5,120 nucleotides of DNA from the NCBI GenBank assembly GCA_022709995.1, contig JAKLHU010000190.1, positions 1 through 5,120 on the forward strand, written 5' to 3'. The notes beneath the pieces were generated by a model. It was not told the origin of the DNA. It searched no databases and saw only the letters and a program-made list of their open reading frames with translations. Positions 1-5,120 of the stretch are shown here, in pieces. This stretch comes from Verrucomicrobiota bacterium. GTDB lineage: Bacteria > Verrucomicrobiota > Lentisphaeria > Oligosphaerales > Oligosphaeraceae. Within the stretch, counting starts at the first letter, position 1. Every line of letters starts with the position of its first letter. A program made the translations under genes and the position numbers.

Positions 1-84
1 TTCCTGCCCAGGCAAAGTAACGACGCCGCCCATCGCGTAAGCGGTCAGCCATTGATCACTGAGCACTTGAAGAGTCAACGCTTG

Positions 85-107
85 GGCGCCTCTGGGCCGG
101 AGGCGCC
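85..107. repeat. GC-rich inverted repeat (8-bp stem, 7-nt loop)
   Basis: GGCGCCTC (85-92) and GAGGCGCC (100-107) are perfect reverse complements around a 7-nt loop. No T-run follows, so it is not a standard intrinsic terminator. It may end transcription of a gene left of the window with the help of Rho. It is similar in size and composition to the hairpins of the array at the right end of the window and shares CCTCTGGG with them, so it may be a lone, diverged relative. That link is weak. Confidence 0.45.
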
Positions 108-282
108 ACCTTGGCGCGACCGGCCACTACGCCCGCCAGATGCAATGGCTGACCGATTACCCCCTCGCAATGTATTATTGGCGAAGTTTTTCCTCCACCT
201 TGTTCAAACTGTGCTATATTGGGAAATGCACATCGCCCCGTCCGCCGAGAAGATCTGGAAAAACGCTTTCCGCAACACAACT

Positions 283-287
283 GGGAG
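283..287 (+). promoter_or_regulatory. Ribosome-binding site of the thioredoxin gene
   Basis: GGGAG lies 3 nt before the ATG at 291 and 9 nt before the ATG at 297. The spacing favours 297 as the start. The only upstream in-frame alternative is a TTG at 219 with no visible Shine-Dalgarno sequence. Confidence 0.5.
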
Positions 288-296
288 TCAATGACT

Positions 297-743
297 ATGA
301 GTGGCAATTGCACCATCTGTCCCTTGGTCCAATATTGGTATGTCTTCGTAGCCCTGGCGGTCGTCTTCTGGGCCGGAATGAAATTTTTCCAATCGCGGCC
401 GGCGGCAGCGGCGGCGCCGGAAGCGGCGGGGATCCTGCACCTCGACGACGCCAATTTCCCGTCTGCGACGGCCGAGGGTGTGGTCCTGGTCGATTTCTGG
501 GCATCCTGGTGCGGCCCCTGCCGGCGCCAAGGGACGATCATCAACGACATCGCCGATTCCCTGCCCGAGGGCGTCAAAATTGCCAAGGTCAATGTCGACG
601 AAGCCAAAAACCTTGCCAGCCAACATGACATCACTTCCATTCCGGCCTGGGTCGTTTTTCAGAATGGCAAAGTCGTCGAACGCCTGGCCGGCGTGCAGAC
701 CGCGGAACAACTGCGCGCCCTGGCGGAAAAATACCGTCCGTGA
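297..743 (+). CDS. Membrane-anchored thioredoxin-like protein
   Basis: The 148-aa product is a thioredoxin-fold thiol-disulfide oxidoreductase. Residues about 13-31 (YWYVFVALAVVFWAGMKFF) form one hydrophobic segment, followed by an Ala/Pro linker and a full thioredoxin domain (about 44-148). The active site WCGPC is at 71-75 within VDFWASWCGPC, including the buried Asp (D66). The cis-proline is P116 in SIPAWVVF. Known family chemistry is reversible dithiol/disulfide exchange. Two features are unusual. A second CxxC, C5-T-I-C8, sits just before the membrane segment. The residue matching E. coli Trx Pro40 is Thr (CRRQGT). The start at 297 is chosen from GGGAG spacing; 291 would add two residues. 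Topology is unclear: K29 and R34 after the membrane segment would favour a cytoplasmic catalytic domain, whereas an uncleaved signal-anchor would place it outside. The gene stands alone, 235 nt from the next. It could serve in redox homeostasis or in maintaining extracytoplasmic Cys-rich proteins. The fold is certain, the partner unknown. Confidence 0.9.
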   Translation: MSGNCTICPLVQYWYVFVALAVVFWAGMKFFQSRPAAAAAPEAAGILHLDDANFPSATAEGVVLVDFWASWCGPCRRQGTIINDIADSLPEGVKIAKVNVDEAKNLASQHDITSIPAWVVFQNGKVVERLAGVQTAEQLRALAEKYRP

Positions 744-963
744 TGGCACGACGTGGTCATCTGCCCATTAGCGCCGTGCTGTTGACAACTGTTCTGCCCA
801 TCTGCGCATCGAAATTCTGGCTTCGGCCCTTAACCGAGATCGAAAGCAACCGCCCAGGCGCAGCAGTGCGACGACAACGGCGATGCTGAACTGCGAACCG
901 GTCGCTTCCAAACTGATCAAAACAAACATGGCATTTTCCAAGGCGGATTAGGAACTCTATTTG

Positions 964-970
964 AAAAGGA
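964..970 (+). promoter_or_regulatory. Ribosome-binding site of the pseudopilin gene
   Basis: AAAAGGA ends 8 nt before the ATG at 979. This fixes the start there rather than at the in-frame TTG at 961, which would overlap this site and add six residues to the leader. Confidence 0.7.
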
Positions 971-978
971 CGTGCACC

Positions 979-1731
979 ATGACACAACGCCGTTTCACCC
1001 TGATTGAGCTGCTGGTCGTGATTGCCATCATCGCCATCCTGGCCGCCATGCTGCTGCCGGCCCTGGCCAATGCCCGGGACCGCGCCCGCGGCATTTCCTG
1101 CGTCAACAACCTGAAACAGCTCGCCATGGCCTGGCAGTTCTACACCGGCGACAACGACGAATGGTGCCCAGGCGGGTTCTACAGCGGCTACTACAGCACC
1201 GGCGGCCGCTGGTGGGGGCAGTTTGTCGGGGACCAGTTCATCACACGCGAAACCCTGCGCTGCCCGTCGGCCCTGCATTGGGCCTACACCGGCGCCGACC
1301 AGAACTACGGCGTCTCCGCCTATGTCTTCGGCTTCACCAACTGGAAAACCCAAGCCGTACAACTGAACTGGAGCTTTTTCCAATACCCGACCCGCCAGGC
1401 CATCTTCGCCGACACCGCCCCCAATGAACGCGTCAAACTGGCCAGCGGCGGGGCGTACACGAATTCCTCTTTCGGCGACGCCTTCAGCTACTCCGCGTTC
1501 ATCTACCCACGCCAAGCCTTCAACGGCAGCTACAACTATGCCCTGGAAATGCGCCACAACCGCGAATCGGTCATCAACACCGCCTTCATGGACGGCCATG
1601 TCGCCGGACACAGCTACATCGACTACAAAAAGAAATGCAAGGTCCTGCCGGCGTTCGACTGGCAGCTCAAGGGCCGCGACGGCGGCGCCTGGACCAGATG
1701 CCACACCAACTGGTCCGGCTGCGAACTGTAA
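979..1731 (+). CDS. Type II secretion-like pseudopilin, prepilin-type N-terminal cleavage/methylation domain
   Basis: The 250-aa product starts with a five-residue leader (MTQRR) followed by [15 protein letters not shown], the class III signal processed by a prepilin peptidase. Cleavage is expected between R5 and F6; E10 is then the conserved Glu at mature position 5. The residue before cleavage is Arg, not the usual Gly. The hydrophobic helix (about 11-30) runs into [22 protein letters not shown], typical of the large pseudopilin family of Lentisphaerota and Planctomycetota. The globular part is rich in Tyr, Trp and Gly. Near the C-terminus, [20 protein letters not shown] resembles the His...DGH motif of the DUF1559-type pilins, but with 11 residues between His193 and Asp205 where the family name implies 9. 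A roughly 44-residue tail follows. Cys are at 41, 63, 95, 220, 241 and 248, so disulfides are possible once exported. Proteins of this type are inserted in the inner membrane and may assemble into a pseudopilus; the role of the expanded family is unknown. Its neighbour 135 nt downstream is a secreted carbohydrate-binding protein. Confidence 0.92.
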   Translation: MTQRRFTLIELLVVIAIIAILAAMLLPALANARDRARGISCVNNLKQLAMAWQFYTGDNDEWCPGGFYSGYYSTGGRWWGQFVGDQFITRETLRCPSALHWAYTGADQNYGVSAYVFGFTNWKTQAVQLNWSFFQYPTRQAIFADTAPNERVKLASGGAYTNSSFGDAFSYSAFIYPRQAFNGSYNYALEMRHNRESVINTAFMDGHVAGHSYIDYKKKCKVLPAFDWQLKGRDGGAWTRCHTNWSGCEL

Positions 1732-1750
1732 GCCACCCGTCCCCCGGCCT

Positions 1751-1766
1751 GGTCGGCGCGCCGACC
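1751..1766. repeat. Perfect 16-bp palindrome between pseudopilin and large secreted protein genes
   Basis: GGTCGGCGCGCCGACC equals its own reverse complement. As RNA it would fold as a 6-bp stem with a CGCG loop. It begins 20 nt after the pseudopilin stop codon. No T-run follows. It could be part of a factor-dependent terminator, an mRNA 3' end stabiliser or a dimeric operator. The sequence alone does not decide between these. Confidence 0.5.
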
Positions 1767-1855
1767 GCCAACCAGCCGACGACGGCTAAACATCGCCCCC
1801 CAGACACTCGTCCATCACCCGTCCTCTTATCTATACCAAACCAACATAAACTGCC

Positions 1856-1860
1856 AGGAG
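1856..1860 (+). promoter_or_regulatory. Ribosome-binding site of the large secreted protein gene
   Basis: AGGAG ends 6 nt before the ATG at 1867, which directly begins a good signal peptide. The upstream stretch 1825-1850 is AT-richer than its surroundings and includes TATACC (1832-1837), so a separate promoter is possible. No convincing -35 box is visible. Confidence 0.7.
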
Positions 1861-1866
1861 CGTGCC

Positions 1867-4710
1867 ATGTCTTTGCCGCTGATGTGCCGGAATCTTTTGC
1901 TGGGGGCTGTTCTCGCCGCCGCGGCCGCCTGGGCAGCCGATCCCCCCCGCCAGGGTCTTCTAAGCCTGGGCCGAGCCGTTTCGCCGCCGCAGATTGACGG
2001 TGTTCTGGACGATGTTCTCTGGCGGGAAAGCGTCCAGCTGGGGCCGTTCATGCTGACTGGCAACGGCGGCCCGGCCAAGGAACAGACCACCGCCCAACTC
2101 GGCTATGACGACGGCTTCCTCTATCTCGGCATCCGCGCCGAGGCCTTCTGCCTGCAACCCGAAACCAACCAGACGCACGCCTTCCTGAAAAACGCCACGG
2201 TCCAGGACGACGAAGCCATCCTCAAGGACGACTGCATTGTCTTCATCGTCAGTCTTGGCGACACCGAGCCGGTGATGTATGATTTCTTCATCAATGCCAA
2301 TGGCGCCGTCCTGGACTCGCGCGGCCGCGGACCTGACTATTGGGGAACGCGCGACTTGGGCTGGAACGCCGGCCTGCGCTGCCAGACCAGGGTCGAATCC
2401 GGTTATTGGACGTTTGAGGCCGCGATACCGCTGGCAGCCTTGGGCCTGGCCGGCGAAACCAAGCCGGCCTGCCGTTTTCTGGTGGGACGCATCGAAAAAA
2501 GATCCAGCGAAACCAGCGCCTGGCAGCACTTGAGCCGCGCCTTCCACATTGACGACGACTGGTCAACGCTGCAATTTGCCGGCCAGGTTCCGGCAATCGG
2601 CCGCATCGACCTCCCCGAATTCCATTCCAGCCGAAATGTCAGCACACTCATCTTGAGCCAACCTTGGCCGACGCCCCTGCGCTGGCAACAGCTGCTGCAC
2701 CGCCAGAACGGCGCCGCCGTCACCGACCAGGTCGACATCCCCGCCAACGCGCCAGCCCAACGCTGGGAAATGCCGGTCACCCTGGCCGACCAGGAGCCCT
2801 TCGCTTTCCAATTGAGCCTGAGTTCTCCGGACGGCGAGCTCTTCCTGGCCACCCCGCGCTATGCCGTCAAGCCGTCCTTCACCGATTTGGTCTGCCTGGA
2901 CCCGGTTACGGCCATTCGCCGCAACGGCCAGCCGGTTGAGGGAAGCGGCTTTGCCCTCCAGCCCGGCGCCAATCGTCTGGAGGTCGAGGTCCCGGCCGGA
3001 CAGAAGCTGCGCTTTGAGATCGGCGCCTACCATTTTGAGCTGGACGACACTTGGAAGCAAGACGGAAACGTCTACCGCAAGACCCTGTTTCTGGACCAGA
3101 CGGTGCTATGGCCCAACTGGAAAGCCCAGGCCCTGAACCTCTGCCCCGGCCAGGGACAACAGCTGCTGTTCTGGCCCAACGGCCTGCCGGAAGTTGATCT
3201 CGCCAACGGCTACAAGCTCTTCCTGGAAGTGCCGGACGGCTGCGAGCTGCGCGGCGCCAGCGGCTACTACAAACTCCAAAGGGTGGAACTCAAGGAACTT
3301 GGGCTGACCGACGGCTACCGCCGCTATGAACTGCTCTTCCCGGAAGTCAAAAAATATACGGAATCGACGCTCGCCGAGCTGCATCGCTGGTGCGCCGTGC
3401 TGCTCATGCCCACGCCCCGCTGGAACGGCGGCGGCGAACTGCGCTTCCAGGCGGCAACGCCGGATCACCAGGCCCAGGAAATTCCGCAGCGCGTGCCCCT
3501 GGTCGCCCTGCCCCCGGTCAACGGCCGCCAACCCAAAAACATCTTCTTCCAACTCTGGACCGGCTGGCTGCGGAGCATGGACGACATCGACCTGCGCGAC
3601 CAGATTTACGCCACCTATCTTCCCGCCGGCATCACCGAAGCCAGCGCCCCCGCCATTGCCGGCTTGAAGACATTCAGCCTCATCAACCTGGAAACCTGGA
3701 ACATCGACCTCAAGAGCTGGCTGGCCCAGGGCGACGACTACCACCTGCTGCAAATGGATGGCAAACGGCACCGCCACTACCCCTGCTCCGGACGGATGCT
3801 CTATACCCCCGAGGGACGCGCAGCCATTGCCCAGGCCGCCAAGGCCTGGCAGGAGAAAAACCAGGTCGACCACTGCAACTTCGACTTCGAAGGCTCGGTC
3901 TGGGGAAACTGCCTGTCCTGCTTCTGCCCGCTCTGCCTGGAGCAATTCGCCAATGCCCACCAAATCAAGACCATGCCGACGCCGGAACAGCTGAAAACCG
4001 CCCATGAGAAAGAATGGGTCGCCTGGATGAACAAGAAAATGGCGGAGCTGACCGTGCTTCTGCGGGACGGCGTCAAGAGCGCCCGGCCGGACGTCGTGTT
4101 CTCCGTCTACACCGGCTATCATGGCGAAGACACCAAGCGCCGCTATGGCGTCGACTGGGAAATGCTACGCGGAAAAATCGACTTGGGCATGTGCGGCTAC
4201 GGCTACAACGCCAATCTGCTGCAGGCCACGAAAGACGCCCTGGCGCCCACGCCCATGGCCACCGGCGTCATCCTGCATCCGTACACCAGCAAAATCACCA
4301 CCTATCCGACCTTCTGGAGCCAGGCCGAAATCCTCCAGCACCTGCTGGTCGGCCGCGTCGGCCTCCTGTTCTACGACTACCCCAGCATGGATGGCCGCAG
4401 CTTCTACAACATCGGCGAAATCACCCGGCTGGCGGCCGATTACGAGGAACTCATTCTCAAGGGCCAACGCGCCGAGGCGGATTTCCCCCTGCTGAAAGGC
4501 CCTGGCGGGGACGACTACCAAGTCCTGCGCCATGCCGGCCAAACCATGATCATGCTGATGAACCGCAGCCGCAAACCAGCTGCCTATCAGCTCGACGCCA
4601 AGGCACCGGCCCTAGCCGGAAAAACCCTGCGCGACTACTACGCCGGCCAGGCCGGCGTCATGGCAGGCGACATCGCCCCCGGCGGCGTCCGCGTGCTGAT
4701 AGTCCCATAA
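1867..4710 (+). CDS. Large secreted protein: CBM9-like domain plus TIM-barrel glycoside-hydrolase-like module
   Basis: The 947-aa product begins with a signal peptide (hydrophobic 9-23, cleavage near AWA-AD, residue 23/24). Residues about 37-240 look like a family-9-type carbohydrate-binding domain: PQIDGVLDDVLW (41-52), AQLGYDDGFLYLGI (76-89), YDFFINANGAVLDS (138-151), GYWTFEAAIPLAALG (179-193). Residues about 245-550 are beta-rich and unrecognised. From about 557 the pattern of alternating strands and helices suggests a TIM barrel: IFFQLWTGW, FDFEG (672-676), FSVYTGYHG (745-753), IDLGMCGYGYN (771-781), ATGVILHPY (798-806), VGLLFYDYP (831-839). A small C-terminal beta domain (about 880-947) ends the protein. 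A Cys cluster C682-x2-C685-x-C687-x2-C690 follows FDFEG. It resembles the zinc-binding segment after the acid/base Glu in GH42 beta-galactosidases (known family), making E675 a candidate acid/base. No Glu is seen at the end of the putative seventh strand, where the GH42 nucleophile would be, so activity is uncertain. It probably binds, and perhaps cleaves, an extracellular glycan; the substrate is unknown. Confidence 0.85.
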   Translation: MSLPLMCRNLLLGAVLAAAAAWAADPPRQGLLSLGRAVSPPQIDGVLDDVLWRESVQLGPFMLTGNGGPAKEQTTAQLGYDDGFLYLGIRAEAFCLQPETNQTHAFLKNATVQDDEAILKDDCIVFIVSLGDTEPVMYDFFINANGAVLDSRGRGPDYWGTRDLGWNAGLRCQTRVESGYWTFEAAIPLAALGLAGETKPACRFLVGRIEKRSSETSAWQHLSRAFHIDDDWSTLQFAGQVPAIGRIDLPEFHSSRNVSTLILSQPWPTPLRWQQLLHRQNGAAVTDQVDIPANAPAQRWEMPVTLADQEPFAFQLSLSSPDGELFLATPRYAVKPSFTDLVCLDPVTAIRRNGQPVEGSGFALQPGANRLEVEVPAGQKLRFEIGAYHFELDDTWKQDGNVYRKTLFLDQTVLWPNWKAQALNLCPGQGQQLLFWPNGLPEVDLANGYKLFLEVPDGCELRGASGYYKLQRVELKELGLTDGYRRYELLFPEVKKYTESTLAELHRWCAVLLMPTPRWNGGGELRFQAATPDHQAQEIPQRVPLVALPPVNGRQPKNIFFQLWTGWLRSMDDIDLRDQIYATYLPAGITEASAPAIAGLKTFSLINLETWNIDLKSWLAQGDDYHLLQMDGKRHRHYPCSGRMLYTPEGRAAIAQAAKAWQEKNQVDHCNFDFEGSVWGNCLSCFCPLCLEQFANAHQIKTMPTPEQLKTAHEKEWVAWMNKKMAELTVLLRDGVKSARPDVVFSVYTGYHGEDTKRRYGVDWEMLRGKIDLGMCGYGYNANLLQATKDALAPTPMATGVILHPYTSKITTYPTFWSQAEILQHLLVGRVGLLFYDYPSMDGRSFYNIGEITRLAADYEELILKGQRAEADFPLLKGPGGDDYQVLRHAGQTMIMLMNRSRKPAAYQLDAKAPALAGKTLRDYYAGQAGVMAGDIAPGGVRVLIVP

Positions 4711-4730
4711 CCACAAGGCAGCAGGACTCG

Positions 4731-4980
4731 TCCGAAGTAGACGCCTAGGAACTTGGGGCGCTGCGCAAGGCGCACGGACGTCCGAAGTAGGCGCCCCAGG
4801 CCTCTGGGGCGCTGCGCAAGGCGCACTGGCGTCCGAAGTAGGCGCCCCAGGCCTCTGGGGCGCTACGCAAGGCGCACTGGCGTCCGAAGTAGACGCCCCA
4901 GGCCTCTGGGGCGCTGCGCAAGGCGCACTGGCGTCCGAAGTAGGCGCCCCAGGCCTCTGGGGCGCTGCGCAGCACGGACG
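4731..4980. repeat. Tandem 51-nt repeat array, five units with paired hairpins
   Basis: Units start with TCCGAAGTAG at 4731, 4781, 4832, 4883 and 4934, with lengths 50, 51, 51, 51 and 47. Units two to four are almost identical: one substitution each in the third (G to A at 4865) and fourth (G to A at 4893) relative to the second. Each good unit contains a hairpin with 9-nt arms GCGCCCCAG and CTGGGGCGC around a GCCT loop (4791-4812, 4842-4863, 4944-4965; outer pair lost at 4893-4914). A smaller hairpin, TGCGC and GCGCA around AAG, follows it. The first unit has a decayed left arm and the fifth lacks part of the second hairpin. The array begins 20 nt after the stop codon of the large secreted protein, so it would form the 3' end of that transcript. 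It lacks the spacer diversity of a CRISPR array and the T-runs of intrinsic terminators. Function unknown. Confidence 0.9.
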
Positions 4981-5108
4981 TCCGAAGTAGGTGCCCGCCG
5001 TCGGCACGCACGAAGTAGGCGCCCCAGGCCTCTGGGGCGCGGTGCCATCGCCCCAGGCCCCGCAGAGTGCTGTCGGCACGCATGGGCGTCCCAAAACAGC
5101 CGCCTTTG
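4981..5108. repeat. Degenerate right flank of the 51-nt repeat array
   Basis: A truncated unit (4981-5010) starts with TCCGAAGTAG but has lost the large hairpin. A second (5011-5048) keeps CGAAGTAG and a perfect copy of the large hairpin (5019-5040). CGCCCCAGGCC (5049-5059) is another left arm plus loop without its partner. GGCGTCC at 5085-5091 and the following CGCC look like a heavily decayed unit start. An 11-nt direct repeat, GTCGGCACGCA (5000-5010 and 5072-5082), brackets the intact hairpin copy. No gene is supported here. A short + reading frame from the ATG at 5082 runs off the window edge and cannot be judged. Confidence 0.65.
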
Positions 5109-5120
5109 GAACGACAATTT

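Larger units (their letters stand above)
1..296. other. Upstream region without a convincing gene
   Basis: One + frame stays open from base 1 to a TGA at 292-294, but its translation (for example LRPPDAMADRLPPRNVLLAK) has no recognisable domain. It has no Shine-Dalgarno sequence at its only internal TTG start, and it runs into the ribosome-binding site of the thioredoxin gene. It could be the decayed 3' end of an upstream gene or simple non-coding DNA. The minus-strand ORF here is mainly antisense of the thioredoxin gene. The stretch 165-225 is less GC-rich than its surroundings and holds a TATATT (215-220), so a promoter for the thioredoxin gene could lie here. I see no matching -35 box at proper spacing. 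Confidence 0.5.

Noticed and set aside
219..296. N-terminal extension of the thioredoxin from the TTG at 219
   Set aside because: There is no Shine-Dalgarno sequence at 219, the added residues are charged and unlike a signal sequence, and a good GGGAG precedes the internal ATGs.
742..761. Imperfect hairpin across the thioredoxin stop codon as a terminator
   Set aside because: The 8-bp stem needs one bulge and one G-U pair and is not followed by a T-run, so it is too weak to annotate.
782..787. Perfect TTGACA that could be a -35 promoter box for the pseudopilin gene
   Set aside because: No acceptable -10 hexamer lies 15-19 nt downstream (the region reads GCGCATCG), and it is about 190 nt from the start codon. 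It also lies inside a small GTTG-A-CAAC symmetry.
757..1704. Long minus-strand ORF (315 aa) opposite the pseudopilin gene
   Set aside because: It is the antisense shadow of a clearly recognised pseudopilin in GC-rich DNA, with low-complexity Gly/Ala/Val composition and no domain.
3106..4122. Long minus-strand ORF (338 aa) opposite the large secreted protein
   Set aside because: It is fully contained in the coding region of the secreted protein, is antisense to a recognisable domain, and has no signature of its own.
4731..5048. CRISPR array
   Set aside because: The units are contiguous 51-nt direct repeats with no unique spacers, and no cas gene is present in the window.
4731..5048. Intrinsic transcription terminator cluster
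   Set aside because: The stems are strong but none is followed by a U-rich tract, so standard intrinsic termination is not supported; factor-dependent termination remains possible.
5082..5120. Start of a new + strand gene running off the right edge
   Set aside because: Only 13 codons are visible, no Shine-Dalgarno sequence precedes the ATG, and it lies within decayed repeat sequence.

Overview
The window looks like chromosomal DNA from a GC-rich member of the PVC group, most likely Lentisphaerota (Victivallis/Oligosphaera-like). The main evidence is the gene at 979-1731. It is a short-leader type II pseudopilin reading [20 protein letters not shown] followed by [22 protein letters not shown], a protein type hugely expanded in Lentisphaerota and Planctomycetota. 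It sits directly upstream of a large secreted protein with a CBM9-like domain, also common in these polysaccharide-degrading lineages. The taxonomic call is inference from protein style; no rRNA or marker gene is present.

Layout: 1-296 has no convincing gene; it carries one GC-rich inverted repeat (85-107). A membrane-anchored thioredoxin follows (297-743), with a classical WCGPC site and an extra N-terminal CTIC motif. A 235-nt gap leads to the pseudopilin (979-1731, Shine-Dalgarno AAAAGGA). The next 135-nt gap contains a perfect 16-bp palindrome. Then comes the dominant gene (1867-4710, 947 aa): signal peptide, CBM9-like domain, beta-rich middle, a TIM-barrel-like module with a Cys cluster, and a small C-terminal beta domain. 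All three genes are on the + strand.

From 20 nt after the last stop codon to about 5108 there is no supported gene. Instead there is a tandem array of a 51-nt unit. Each good unit encodes two hairpins (9-bp and 5-bp stems) separated by the constant TCCGAAGTAG. The central copies are nearly identical and the array decays at both ends.

How the genes may work together: the pseudopilin and the secreted glycan-binding/hydrolase-like protein form a plausible functional pair (surface or envelope display, or secretion of a carbohydrate-active protein). The thioredoxin is probably an independent gene for thiol-disulfide exchange at a membrane, although the neighbouring extracytoplasmic proteins are Cys-rich. 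The most noteworthy items are (i) the FDFEG...CxxCxCxxC segment of the large protein, which resembles the acid/base and zinc-cluster segment of GH42 beta-galactosidases while the expected nucleophile glutamate is not visible, and (ii) the 51-nt double-hairpin array.
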